Shown: positions 7,862-17,614, counted from the first letter of the stretch. The stretch is 38,979 nt of DNA from Bacteroidales bacterium (GCA_003557965.1 PWND01000062.1:1-38979), one strand, 5' to 3'. Notes: generated from the letters alone by a model not told the origin. A program made the numbers and translations.

Positions 7862-10800
7862 ATGGATCAGCAACTTTATAAAAAAATAAACAATATCGGT
7901 GGGTGGCTATTATTTGGGTTTGCCACAACAATCTTCATGATAACACTTGAGCCAACAGTAAGTTTTTGGGACTGTGGCGAACGTATTGCCTGTGCATATA
8001 AGTTACAGGTGCCTCATCCACCCGGAGCGCCTTTATATCAATTAATGGCCAGGGTTTTTTCTCTGTTATCCTTTGGTGATGTAAGCATGGTTGCATTTTG
8101 GATCAACGCCATGTCGGCCGTTATGGGCGGGCTGTGTGTAATGCTTATTTTCTGGACAATAAACATGCTTGCAACAAAAATTGTTAATCCTAATGGTGAA
8201 ATTACTTTAACAAAATCCCTGGCTATTTTCGGAGCAGGGCTTGTAGGTGCGCTTACTCTTACATTTAGCGACTCTTTCTGGTTTACTGCCGTTGAAGCTG
8301 AGGTTTATGTAACATCCCTGTTTCTTACTGCCCTCGTATTCTGGATTATTTTAAAATGGGAGTCTTCTTATGCCAATACAGCCGATAACCTTAAGTGGTT
8401 AGTTCTGATCTCATTCATAATTGGCTTATCTATAGGTGTTCACATGCTTAACCTGCTTGCAATTCCTGCTATTGTTTTTGTTTATTACTTCAAAAAGTAT
8501 AAGCCTACAACCAAAGGAATTATTGCAGCTGCTTTTGTTGCTTTTGCTTTGCTTGGTTTTATACAGGCTATTTTTATACCTTACGTTATAAAAATTGACT
8601 GGTGGTTTGAAAGGTTTTTCGTTAATTCTGTGGGATTGCCTTTCCATTCCGGCACTATTATTTACTTCATAGTTCTTATTGCAGCTATCGTTTACGGGCT
8701 TTATTATACTCATAAACATAAGAAAGTAGTGTTTAACACTGTAATTTTATGCCTGATGTTTATCATTATCGGATACACTTCATTTTTTATGCTAATAATC
8801 AGGTCAAATGCGCATGTGCCTATAAATGAAAATGCACCAAAAGACGCCATGAGGCTGCAAGCTTACCTTGGCCGTGAACAATACGGAAGCTGGCCTCTGC
8901 TTTACGGGCCTTATTATAATGCTCAAATTATTGATTTTGAAGACGGCAATCCTGTATATCGCAAAGATACTGTTAAAGGGAAGTATGTTATATCTAATGA
9001 GCGCCGCAATACGGAGCCTGTTTATAATACTGACCACACAACTGTTTTCCCGCGAATGTGGAGCAGCAGAAGCTTTCATCCACAAGGTTACAAGCAGTGG
9101 GGCAAAATTCATAGTGACAGAGATCCTACTTTCGTTGACAATATGCGGTTCTTTTTCAGGTACCAGCTAAATCATATGTATTTCAGATACCTGATGTGGA
9201 ATTTTTCCGGAAGGCAAAATGATATACAAGGGCATGGCAGCCCAATAAAGGGAAATTATTTAACACTGCCTGTTATTGACAACTATAGAATAGGCCCTCA
9301 AAAAGGGCTCCCTGAATCTATTACTTCTAATCCGGGTCATAGCAGATACTTTATGCTGCCATTTATTTTAGGCCTTATTGGCCTCATTTACCAAATGAGA
9401 AAAGACCAGAATAATGCACTGGTTGTAGGGCTTTTGTTCTTTATGACAGGTATTGCTATTATAATTTACCTCAACCAAACGCCGTTTCAGCCCCGGGAGC
9501 GTGATTACTCATATATTGGTTCATTTTATGCTTTCTCAATTTGGGTAGGGCTTGGAGTATTAGCTATATCCAGCTTCCTGAGCAGTTTGATAAAGAGTAA
9601 ATACACTCCGGCTATAGCCACAGCAATTTGCATACTTGCTGTACCAACAATAATGGCAAAAGAAAACTGGAATAATCACGACAGATCAGGGAGGTACGTA
9701 ACACTCGACATTGCCATAAACTACCTTGAAAGTTGTGCGCCTAATGCTGTTTTATTTACCAATGGCGACAATGACACCTTCCCTCTCTTGTATGCCCAGG
9801 AAGTAGAAGGAATACGTACTGATATAAAAATCATTAATATGAGCCTTGTTAACACCGACTGGTATATTAATGATATGGCTCGACGAAAATTCTATGAAGC
9901 AGAACCTCTGCCAATGAGGATGGAACCTCACCACTATCGTGATGGAACAAGAGATTATATTCCTTACTACCCTAGTCCGCGCGTTATTGAAAGAAACCCG
10001 GTACTTAAAGACCCTAACTTCTATCTTGATGTCAGAACTGCTATTAACTTTGTTACTAACGACAAAAATAAAGAAAGGGTTTTTCAATATGATAATACAA
10101 GATATAACTACTTGCCAACGATGAACATGCAACTACCCGTTGACAGAGAAAAAGTGCTGGCAAATGGTACCGTAGCCCCTGAAGATTCTGCCTACATTGC
10201 AGATTATGTAAGATGGACTCTACCGGGCAACGGAATTCAGAAAAACGGCCTTGTGTTATTAGATTTTCTTGCGGAAAACAACTGGGAAAGGCCGGTGTAT
10301 TTCGCTATAACAACAGGAAATGAAGTTTATTACGGACTTGAAGAATACTTCCAGCTTGAAGGCATGGTTTACAGGGTTGTGCCAATAAGAACGCCTGAAG
10401 AAGAGATTAGAAAAAGAGATGCAGCAAGGCCACTTGAAGGACGAATAAACACAAGTATACTCTATGATAACTTTATGAACAAGTTTCAATGGGGAAATAT
10501 GGATGACCCATCTGTATATGTAAATGAAGATGGCAGAAGGCTCGCCCAGGTCAGCAAAAGGTCTGTGGCGCAACACTTAGCTGATGAACTCATTTATGAA
10601 AACAAAGTTGATTCGGCATTGGCCGTCCTCGACAAAATTATGCTTATGTTGCCGGAAGAAAACATTCCGCATGGTGCTGAAACTATCTTTTTGGCAAGAT
10701 CTTACTATGCCGCTGAAGATTATGAAAAAGGAAACAAGATTATGTATCGCCTGCTTGAAATATTTGAGGATGATTTAAGGTACTTCTTCACATTTAAACC

Positions 10801-10957
10801 AAACAGAGTAAGAAGCATCGAAGATGATATTCATATAAAAATAAGCAGTTTATACAGGATTAAGCTTTATGCTGACTTTTACGAACAGCATGAACTGCAC
10901 AGCAAAGCTGAAGCAATATTTAACGATTACTTAAGCAAATTCGATAATTTGTTTTAG
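7862..10957 (+). CDS. DUF2723 (TMEM260-like) polytopic membrane protein, putative protein O-mannosyltransferase
   Basis: A 1031-residue integral membrane protein. The N-terminal DUF2723 domain carries the family signature in the first extracytoplasmic loop (SFWDCGERIACAYKLQVPHP, about residues 31-50), followed by many hydrophobic helices to about residue 320 and more at about 500-600. The soluble C-terminal part (about 620-1031) includes GDNDTFPLLYAQ and ends in a helical, TPR-like region. DUF2723 is the domain of human TMEM260, reported as a protein O-mannosyltransferase of the GT-C fold, so a glycosyltransferase using a lipid-linked sugar and acting on exported proteins is a reasonable but unproven role. 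It is flanked by the oppositely oriented tRNA and the rimP promoter, so probably monocistronic. It ends in TAG with TAA seven codons later. Confidence 0.88.
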   Translation: MDQQLYKKINNIGGWLLFGFATTIFMITLEPTVSFWDCGERIACAYKLQVPHPPGAPLYQLMARVFSLLSFGDVSMVAFWINAMSAVMGGLCVMLIFWTINMLATKIVNPNGEITLTKSLAIFGAGLVGALTLTFSDSFWFTAVEAEVYVTSLFLTALVFWIILKWESSYANTADNLKWLVLISFIIGLSIGVHMLNLLAIPAIVFVYYFKKYKPTTKGIIAAAFVAFALLGFIQAIFIPYVIKIDWWFERFFVNSVGLPFHSGTIIYFIVLIAAIVYGLYYTHKHKKVVFNTVILCLMFIIIGYTSFFMLIIRSNAHVPINENAPKDAMRLQAYLGREQYGSWPLLYGPYYNAQIIDFEDGNPVYRKDTVKGKYVISNERRNTEPVYNTDHTTVFPRMWSSRSFHPQGYKQWGKIHSDRDPTFVDNMRFFFRYQLNHMYFRYLMWNFSGRQNDIQGHGSPIKGNYLTLPVIDNYRIGPQKGLPESITSNPGHSRYFMLPFILGLIGLIYQMRKDQNNALVVGLLFFMTGIAIIIYLNQTPFQPRERDYSYIGSFYAFSIWVGLGVLAISSFLSSLIKSKYTPAIATAICILAVPTIMAKENWNNHDRSGRYVTLDIAINYLESCAPNAVLFTNGDNDTFPLLYAQEVEGIRTDIKIINMSLVNTDWYINDMARRKFYEAEPLPMRMEPHHYRDGTRDYIPYYPSPRVIERNPVLKDPNFYLDVRTAINFVTNDKNKERVFQYDNTRYNYLPTMNMQLPVDREKVLANGTVAPEDSAYIADYVRWTLPGNGIQKNGLVLLDFLAENNWERPVYFAITTGNEVYYGLEEYFQLEGMVYRVVPIRTPEEEIRKRDAARPLEGRINTSILYDNFMNKFQWGNMDDPSVYVNEDGRRLAQVSKRSVAQHLADELIYENKVDSALAVLDKIMLMLPEENIPHGAETIFLARSYYAAEDYEKGNKIMYRLLEIFEDDLRYFFTFKPNRVRSIEDDIHIKISSLYRIKLYADFYEQHELHSKAEAIFNDYLSKFDNLF

Positions 10958-11013
10958 TTCGTAACCAAAAATCTTGTTTAACGGCTTTAACCATCTAAAA
11001 TTCAACACATTTT

Positions 11014-11044
11014 TTTGTTGATATAAAAAAAAGCATTACATTTG
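11014..11044 (+). promoter_or_regulatory. Bacteroidota-type promoter of rimP-nusA-infB
   Basis: TTTG (11014-11017) and TACATTTG (11037-11044) match the Bacteroidota primary sigma consensus TTTG-N19-21-TAnnTTTG with a 19-base spacer. The -7 element lies 70 bases before the rimP ATG at 11114 and argues against using upstream non-ATG starts near 11042. Confidence 0.65.
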
Positions 11045-11113
11045 TGCCGCAAATTTGATTTTGTGTTAGTGCAGGGGGCAAATACAGTCCCCTCTTTTAT
11101 TAGAAAAAAGTTA

Positions 11114-11575
11114 ATGATTGAAAAAAGCAAAATAATAAAAATTGTAGAAGACTTTTATAAAGACAGCGACAAATTTTTGGTGGACTTAAACATAACACCT
11201 GCTAATCATATTACAATTTTTATTGACGGCGATAACGGGATTAAGGTTTCTGACTGCATTGACTTAAGCAAGCATATAGAAACTTTTTTTAACAGGGAGA
11301 TTGAAGATTTTGAACTTGAAGTTTCTTCTGCCGGCATTGGAAAATCTTTCTTAGTAATGCGGCAGTATTATAAAAATATTGGAAAAGACATTGCTGTTGT
11401 AACCAATGAAGGTGCAAAAATAAAAGGAAAGTTGACAGAAGTAACCAGTGAGCAAATCACTTTAGATATAAAGGGATTTTTATCAAAAAAACAACAAAAA
11501 GAAACTGATAATACATTAACTAACATTTTGTTTAAAGAAATAAAGGAAGCAAAAATAATATTGTCATTTAATTAA
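11114..11575 (+). CDS. rimP: Ribosome maturation factor RimP
   Basis: A 153-residue protein needed for maturation of the 30S ribosomal subunit, acting in the cytoplasm. I chose ATG 11114 (MIEKSKIIKIVEDF) because the frame remains open further upstream only through the promoter. The family's first domain shows in ITIFIDGDNGIKVSDCIDLSKHIE and FELEVSSAGIGKSF (the conserved E-V-S-S-x-G turn), and the C-terminal SH3-like domain follows (VVTNEGAKIKGKLTEV). Length matches Bacteroidota RimP. It is the first gene of rimP-nusA-infB, a very conserved bacterial order, and is 12 bases from nusA. It ends in TAA. Confidence 0.93.
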   Translation: MIEKSKIIKIVEDFYKDSDKFLVDLNITPANHITIFIDGDNGIKVSDCIDLSKHIETFFNREIEDFELEVSSAGIGKSFLVMRQYYKNIGKDIAVVTNEGAKIKGKLTEVTSEQITLDIKGFLSKKQQKETDNTLTNILFKEIKEAKIILSFN

Positions 11576-11587
11576 ACTATAAAATAA

Positions 11588-12826
11588 ATGGATAACATAA
11601 ATTTGGTCGAGTCGTTTTCTGAGTTTAAGGAATTCAAAAATATTGACCGCTCTACCATGATGCTGATTCTTGAGGATATTTTTAAAAACATGCTTGAAAA
11701 AAAGCATGGGTCAGCAGATAATTTTGACATTATCGTAAACATTGACAAAGGAGACCTTGAGCTTTGGCGCAACAGGGTTATTGTTGAGGATGGCAGTGTC
11801 CAGGATCCTAATGCTGAAATTGAGTATTCCCAGGCAATAAAAATTGAGCCTGATTTTGAAATAGGCGAAGAGGTATCTGAGCCTGTTAAGATGAGTGATT
11901 TTGGCAGAAGAGAAATTTTATCAATCAGGCAAAACCTGGCATCAAAAATATTAGAGTTAGAAAAAGACAGCATATACAAAAAATACCAGGAAAGAGTTGG
12001 TGATGTTGTTACTGCGGAGGTTTACCAGGTATGGAAGAAAGAGATTTTAGCGTTGGATGATGAAGGCATAGAGCTGATTCTGCCGAAAACAGAGCAGATT
12101 CCTTCCGACTTTTTCAGGAAAGGTGATTCTGTAAGGGCTGTTGTTTCCAGGGTTGAAATAAAAAACAACAACCCGCTGATTATTATTTCACGCACTTCTC
12201 CTGTATTTTTAGAAAGGCTTTTTGAACAAGAAGTTCCGGAAGTTTATGATGGGTTAATAACTATTAAAAAAATTGTGAGAGCACCCGGGGAAAGAGCAAA
12301 AGTAGCTGTAGAATCTTATGACGATCGTATTGACCCTGTAGGAGCTTGTGTGGGCATGAAAGGAAGCCGAATACATGGCATAGTAAGAGAATTAAGAAAT
12401 GAGAACATTGATGTAATTAATTATACTGAAAATCCAAGCCTTTACATAACGAGGTCTTTAAGCCCTGCAAAAATTACTTCTATAAAGATAGATGACAAAG
12501 AAAAACGTGCCGAAGTCTTTTTAAAGCCTGACCAGGTATCACTTGCTATTGGTAAAGGCGGACACAATATCAAGCTTGCCGGCATACTTACAGGATACGA
12601 AATTGACGTTTACAGAGATACAGATGTAGATACTGAAGACGTTTTACTTGACGAATTTTCTGACGAGATTGAAGGCTGGATAATAGACGAGTTAAGAGCT
12701 ATTGGATGCGATACAGCAAAAAGTGTTTTAGATTACAGCATTGGGGATCTTGTTTCAAGAACAGACCTTGAAGAAGAAACTATAAAAGAAGTAATGCGTA
12801 TACTAAAAGAAGAGTTTGACGAATAG
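11588..12826 (+). CDS. nusA: Transcription termination/antitermination factor NusA
   Basis: A 412-residue NusA, which binds RNA polymerase and nascent RNA to control pausing, termination and antitermination. Domains in order: the N-terminal RNAP-binding domain (about 1-130), an S1 RNA-binding domain (about 133-200, GDVVTAEVYQVWKKEI), two KH domains (about 205-345; conserved GACVGMKGSRI and the second GxxG in AIGKGGHNIKLA), and a C-terminal helix-hairpin-helix-like tail. Length and domain set fit Bacteroidota NusA. It lies between rimP and infB, 12 bases after rimP and 60 before infB. It ends GAA-TAG, with TAA eleven codons further. Confidence 0.96.
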   Translation: MDNINLVESFSEFKEFKNIDRSTMMLILEDIFKNMLEKKHGSADNFDIIVNIDKGDLELWRNRVIVEDGSVQDPNAEIEYSQAIKIEPDFEIGEEVSEPVKMSDFGRREILSIRQNLASKILELEKDSIYKKYQERVGDVVTAEVYQVWKKEILALDDEGIELILPKTEQIPSDFFRKGDSVRAVVSRVEIKNNNPLIIISRTSPVFLERLFEQEVPEVYDGLITIKKIVRAPGERAKVAVESYDDRIDPVGACVGMKGSRIHGIVRELRNENIDVINYTENPSLYITRSLSPAKITSIKIDDKEKRAEVFLKPDQVSLAIGKGGHNIKLAGILTGYEIDVYRDTDVDTEDVLLDEFSDEIEGWIIDELRAIGCDTAKSVLDYSIGDLVSRTDLEEETIKEVMRILKEEFDE

Positions 12827-12886
12827 ATTATTATTTTTTCGTTAATGTTTTTTGTAATATAATTGATTGTTAATTAATAACTTATT

Positions 12887-15800
12887 ATGACTATTAGCCC
12901 CCAAGTAAGGAGACTAAGTAAAGTTGCCAAAGAATTTAACATTGGTATTAATACCGTTGTGGATTTTTTGTCAAAAAAAGGGTTTGATATAGGCAACAAC
13001 CCTAACACCAAAATTCCACCAGAGGCATACGAGATGCTGCTACAAGAATTTCAAAGTGAAAAGAAACTTAAGGAAGATGTACTAAAGTCGGGGCTTAATA
13101 TTGCCAAACGTGAAACTATCTCCTTAGAAGCTGAGAAAAAGGCCCGGCAAGAGGAAGAGGCCAGCCCGGAAACTCCTGAAGAACCAGCAAAGCCTGAAAG
13201 TAGTGAAGACAAAGAACTTTTCATAAAAGATATCAAATCATCTATAGTGGATGAAAAAGCAAAAGCAGATGAGGCTGAGTCAAAAGAAAAAGATGATGAT
13301 GAGAAAAAGAAAGATGACACAAAAAAAGAACCTAAAATTTTAGGCAAGATAGACCTTGAAAAAGTACAAAAAACAAAAACCAAAAAAGATAAAAAAGCGG
13401 AAGTAGAGAAAGATAAGGAAGAAAAAGAAGAAGATAAAAAGCCGGTCAAAAAAGAAAAAACTGCTAAAAAAGAAACGGCGGAAGAAAAAGAGAAAAAAGA
13501 AGAGAAGATAGATAAAAAAGCGGAAGAAAAAGCAGATAAAGAAGAGAAGAAACCCAAAGTTGAGGAAAAGGATGCAGAAAAAGAAAAAGCAGAAGAGAAG
13601 GTAGACAAGATAGAAAAGAAAGAAGAGGAAGTTGCAGCAGAAAAAGCTGAAGAGGAAACAACTGAGCCCAAAAAAGAAGATAAAGAGGTTACCACAGAAA
13701 AAGAAGATGATGAAGACTTAAGCCTTCATAAAACTCAGTTTCAAAAGCTTGAAGGCCCCACAATACTAGGAAAAATAGAACTGCCCGATAAAGAAGCTGA
13801 AAAAAAACCTGTTGCCTCATCATCCGACTCAGGAAAGTCGAAAAAACGTAAGCGTAAAAGGATAAAGAAAGATAAAGGACAGGCAGAAGGCGCAAAAGAT
13901 GTTAAGCAAAAAGATGGCAAATCAGATGCTGCACCGGACAAAAAAGACAAGCGTGGTGGACAAAAAGAAAAAATCAAAAAAACAAGGAAAGGGAAAAGAA
14001 TTGCTCCTAAGCCTGAGCTGACAGAAGAAGAAATTTCAAAACAAATTAAAGAAACACTGGCTTCATTAAGTGCGCCGGGGAAATCCAAAGCTGCAAAATA
14101 TCGTAGGCAAAAAAGGGAACTTATCCAGCAGCAAAAGGAAAAAGAAGTTCAGCAGTCAGAAGAAAAGCAAAAAACATTACAAGTAACAGAGTTTATATCT
14201 GCAAGTGAGCTTGCCAATATGATGGATGTTGATGTTAATGAAATTATATCCACCTGTATGACAATAGGCATGTTTGTATCTATAAACCAAAGGCTTGATG
14301 CTGAAACAATAAGCATAGTTGCTGAAGAGTTTGGCTTTGAAGTTGAGTTTGTTAGCGTAGATGACCAGGAAGCAATTTAGGAGGAAGAAGACAAGCCTGA
14401 AGATTTAGAGCCACGCGCTCCAATTGTTACGGTTATGGGACATGTTGACCATGGTAAAACGTCTTTACTTGACCAAATAAGAAAATCAAACATTATTGCA
14501 GGAGAAGCCGGTGGTATTACACAGCATATTGGCGCCTACCTTGTAGAATTAGAAAAAGATAAAAAAATAACCTTCCTTGACACACCCGGCCATGAAGCTT
14601 TTACAGCAATGAGGGCCAGAGGTGCAAAAGTTACAGATGTTGCAATAATTATTGTTGCTGCTGATGATAGTGTTATGCCTCAAACTGTGGAGGCAATTAA
14701 TCACGCACAGGCAGCAGGTGTTCCAATTGTTATAGCCATTAACAAAATTGATAAGCCCAATGCCAATGTTGAAAAAGTAAAAGAAGAACTGGCTAATTTA
14801 AATGTTCTTGTTGAAGATTGGGGTGGCAAATATCAATGCCAGGAAATATCAGCAAAAAAAGGCACCAACATTGATTTGCTGCTGGAAAAAGTACTATTGG
14901 AAGCAGAATTACTTGACTTGAAAGCAAACCCAAACAAAAGTGCTGTTGGTACGGTAATTGAAGCTTCGCTCGACAAAGGAAGAGGATACTTAGCTACAAT
15001 ACTGGTACAAGCAGGAACATTAAAAATATCTGATATTGTAGTAGCAGGAACAGCACATGGTAAAATAAAAGCCATGTTTAATGAAAGAAACTCAAGAATA
15101 AAAGAAGCAACTCCTTCCACTCCGGCATTAATACTTGGGCTCGACAGTGCACCCCAGGCCGGCGATACATTTAATGTAGTTAATGACGAGCAGGAAGCAA
15201 GAGCAACAACCACAAAAAGACAACAACTTATAAGGGAGCAAGGCCTCAGAACTCATAAGCATATTACACTTGATGAAATTGGAAGAAGGATTGCTATAGG
15301 AGACTTTAAAGAGCTTAACTTAATTGTTAAGGGTGATGTTGACGGCTCTGTTGAGGCACTTTCTGACTCATTATTAAAACTTACCACCGAACAAGTGCAG
15401 GTAAATATTATACATAAAGCCGTTGGACAAATAACTGAAGGTGACGTATTGCTTGCATCTGCATCAAATGCTATTATTATAGGATTTCAGGTTAGGCCAT
15501 CTCTTGCCGCAAGAAAACTTGCTGAACAAGAGCAAATTGATATCAGAATGTATTCTGTTATTTACAATGCAATTAATGAACTTAAATCAGCTATTGAAGG
15601 TATGCATACACCTGAAGTAGAAGAAAAAATAACTGCCAACCTGGAAGTAAGAGAAACTTTCAAAATATCTAAAACTGGTACTGTAGCAGGCTGCAAGGTA
15701 CTGGATGGAAAAATTCACAGAAACTCCACAATAAGAGTTATTAGAGATGGTATTGTAACATATACAGGCGCTCTTGGCTCTTTAAAGAGATTCAAAGATG

Positions 15801-15919
15801 ATGTAAAAGAAGTTTCTTCAGGATATGAATGTGGACTCAACGTAGATAAATTCAATGATATAAAAGTTGGTGATATTATTGAAGCTTTTGAAACTGTTGA
15901 GGTAGAAAGAAAACTTTAG
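12887..15919 (+). CDS. infB: Translation initiation factor IF-2, interrupted by one in-frame TAG
   Basis: IF-2 is the essential GTPase that brings initiator tRNA to the ribosome. Read through the TAG at codon 498 (14378-14380), the frame encodes 1010 residues, the usual Bacteroidota length. Domains: first IF2_N (about 4-55); a very Lys/Glu-rich linker (about 57-400) with two copies of an ILGKI-acidic-L motif; second IF2_N (about 435-487); a G domain with G1 GHVDHGKT (518-525), DTPGH (from 565) and NKID (619-622); then domains II-IV to a normal C-terminus (VEVERKL). The TAG sits exactly between the second IF2_N and the G domain, in an acidic run (QEAI-stop-EEEDKPEDLEPRAPIVTV). The next in-frame ATG (14435) lies inside the G1 region and would delete the first strand of the G domain. 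Error, nonsense mutation or readthrough cannot be separated here. The final stop is also TAG. Confidence 0.93.
14378..14380 (+). other. In-frame TAG inside infB
   Basis: Codon 498 of the infB frame reads ATT-TAG-GAG. The frame is unchanged on both sides and recognisable IF-2 sequence resumes at once. A single-base change from GAG (Glu), CAG (Gln) or AAG (Lys) would explain it. A purine-rich AGGAGG overlaps the stop (14379-14384), but no start codon lies at Shine-Dalgarno distance, so it probably reflects the Glu codons. Confidence 0.85.
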
Positions 15920-16019
15920 TTTTTTATATTATTCATCTGTGTAAATTAGTGTTATCAAGTTGAATATTAGTATTATGCGTATTCATGTATTCAATTTAAG
16001 GTGCTTTTATCCTGATGGA

Positions 16020-16068
16020 ACCCTCATGTTTACACATGCACTTTTGTATATATTTGGTAGATGAGGGT
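16020..16068 (+). promoter_or_regulatory. Inverted repeat enclosing a -7-like element before pgi
   Basis: ACCCTCAT (16020-16027) and ATGAGGGT (16061-16068) form a perfect 8-bp inverted repeat about 100 bases past infB and 48 before pgi. Between the arms lies TATATTTG (16049-16056), a match to the Bacteroidota -7 consensus, with no clear -33 TTTG. The A/T-rich sequence after the second arm could make the hairpin a weak terminator for infB; alternatively it affects initiation or the 5' end of the pgi transcript. Confidence 0.35.
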
Positions 16069-16115
16069 GTCATATTTTTATTTTCTTTTTTCCCTGATAT
16101 TAATTTTCGATAACT

Positions 16116-17432
16116 ATGATTAGTCTTAACATTGACATTAGTAAAACTGCAGGCCTTATTTCTAAAAATGAACTAAACCTGTTTGAAAAAGAAACGAATC
16201 TTCACTTTAAAAGCATCTATAACAAAACCGGGAAAGGCAATGATTTTTTGGGATGGGTTGACTTACCAGTCAATTTGAGCCAAAGCTTGATAAAGAGCAT
16301 TGAAAATGATGCAGAAAAACTCAAAAAATCAAGCGACGTTGTTGTCGTTGTAGGCATTGGAGGCTCCTACCTTGGTTCCAAAGCAATTATTGATGCTTTA
16401 AGTAATAACTTCAACCAACTTCTGGACAAGGATGAGCGTAATGCTCCATTAATATTGTTTGCAGGACAAAATATTGATGAAGATTATATGGCCGATTTAC
16501 TAAAAATACTCGATAGTAAAAATTATTCTATAATCGTTATTTCTAAATCGGGAACTACTACCGAACCTGCTATTGCTTTCAGGTTTTTAAAAAACCATAT
16601 CGAAAAGAAATACGGAAAACAAGAGGCAAAAAACAGAGTAATAGCTATTACCGACGAAAAAAAAGGTGCACTAAAAAAGCTTTCTGACAATGAAGGATAT
16701 ACAACTTATGTAATTCCCGATGATGTTGGAGGCCGATACTCTGTGCTAACTCCAGTAGGACTGATTCCTGTTGCCGTTGCAGGATTTAATATTAAGCAAC
16801 TTATCAAAGGAGCTGAAAATATGCAAAATCATTTGAAAAGCGAAAAACAGCTCAATGATAACCCTGCTGCAATTTATGCTGTTACAAGAAATATATTATA
16901 CAGAAAGGGTAAAACTATCGAAATAATGGCTAATTATTGTCCGCGCCTTGCAACTTTTACAGAATGGTGGAAACAATTATTCGGTGAAAGTGAAGGTAAA
17001 GAGAATAAAGGATTATTCCCCGCCGGAGTTAACTTTACCACAGATCTGCATTCACTGGGGCAATACATCCAGGAAGGAATACGTAACATTTTTGAAACGG
17101 TAATCAGTGTTGAAAAGCCGAAAAATCAACTCATAATACCTGATGACCCTGATAATCTTGACGGCTTAAACTATATTAGCGATAAAAGAATTAGCTACGT
17201 AAACAAAATGGCGGAAAAAGGAACATCAATGGCCCATGTTGACGGAGACGTTCCAAATATTTTTATAAAACTGCCTGAAATTAATGAACAAACACTTGGC
17301 GAGCTTATTTACTTCTTCGAAATGAGCTGTGCATTAAGTGGTTATATCTTAAAAGTAAATCCATTTGACCAGCCCGGAGTTGAAGCTTATAAAACCAATA
17401 TGTTTAAACTTCTTGGAAAGCCGGGATTATAA
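16116..17432 (+). CDS. pgi: Glucose-6-phosphate isomerase
   Basis: A 438-residue enzyme interconverting glucose-6-phosphate and fructose-6-phosphate in glycolysis/gluconeogenesis. The sugar-isomerase (SIS) folds show in VVVVGIGGSYLGSKA (about residues 71-85) and the phosphate-binding ISKSGTTTEPAIAFR; later signatures are GGRYSVLTPVGLIP and the C-terminal FDQPGVEAYK. The short length is that of the Bacteroidota/Firmicutes-type PGI rather than the ~550-residue enterobacterial type. It follows infB after a 196-base gap with its own possible promoter, and an exported GH13 enzyme follows; both handle glucose units, but a shared operon is uncertain given the 182-base spacer. It ends in TAA. Confidence 0.95.
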   Translation: MISLNIDISKTAGLISKNELNLFEKETNLHFKSIYNKTGKGNDFLGWVDLPVNLSQSLIKSIENDAEKLKKSSDVVVVVGIGGSYLGSKAIIDALSNNFNQLLDKDERNAPLILFAGQNIDEDYMADLLKILDSKNYSIIVISKSGTTTEPAIAFRFLKNHIEKKYGKQEAKNRVIAITDEKKGALKKLSDNEGYTTYVIPDDVGGRYSVLTPVGLIPVAVAGFNIKQLIKGAENMQNHLKSEKQLNDNPAAIYAVTRNILYRKGKTIEIMANYCPRLATFTEWWKQLFGESEGKENKGLFPAGVNFTTDLHSLGQYIQEGIRNIFETVISVEKPKNQLIIPDDPDNLDGLNYISDKRISYVNKMAEKGTSMAHVDGDVPNIFIKLPEINEQTLGELIYFFEMSCALSGYILKVNPFDQPGVEAYKTNMFKLLGKPGL

Positions 17433-17486
17433 TTTTTTAATAAAGCAATAATCTTCTTAACACGCTAAATAATTCTAAATAATATG

Positions 17487-17494
17487 TATTTTTG
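17487..17494 (+). promoter_or_regulatory. -7 promoter element before the GH13 gene
   Basis: TATTTTTG matches TAnnTTTG and lies 120 bases before the ATG of the amylase-family gene. No good -33 TTTG is visible at the usual spacing. A 6-bp inverted repeat TGTAGC/GCTACA (17504-17535) lies just downstream in the putative leader. Confidence 0.35.
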
Positions 17495-17614
17495 GTGTGC
17501 CGCTGTAGCATATTATTTCAATGTAACAAGCTACATGCAACTAATAATACATAGTAAATATTATTTAAAAATTTTTGATGAAGCAAAACTGTTTAATAAC
17601 CATATTTTATACAG

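Noticed and set aside
13051..13695. Long open frame on the minus strand opposite infB (214 codons, very Ser/Phe-rich).
   Set aside because: It is the shadow of the Lys/Glu-rich linker: GAA/AAA codons read backwards give TTC/TTT and related codons without stops.
14379..14384. AGGAGG as a Shine-Dalgarno site for restart after the infB TAG.
   Set aside because: No start codon lies at a suitable distance (the next in-frame ATG is 50 bases on), Bacteroidota make little use of Shine-Dalgarno sites, and the run is explained by consecutive Glu codons.
14381..15919. A separate second gene beginning at ATG 14435 inside infB.
   Set aside because: The ATG lies in the G1 motif, so the product would lack the first strand of the GTPase domain. 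The frame is also continuous with sequence upstream of the ATG that matches IF-2.
17504..17535. TGTAGC/GCTACA inverted repeat as a riboswitch or terminator before the GH13 gene.
   Set aside because: Only 6 bp with a 20-base A/T-rich loop and no following T-run or recognisable aptamer; such pairs arise easily by chance.
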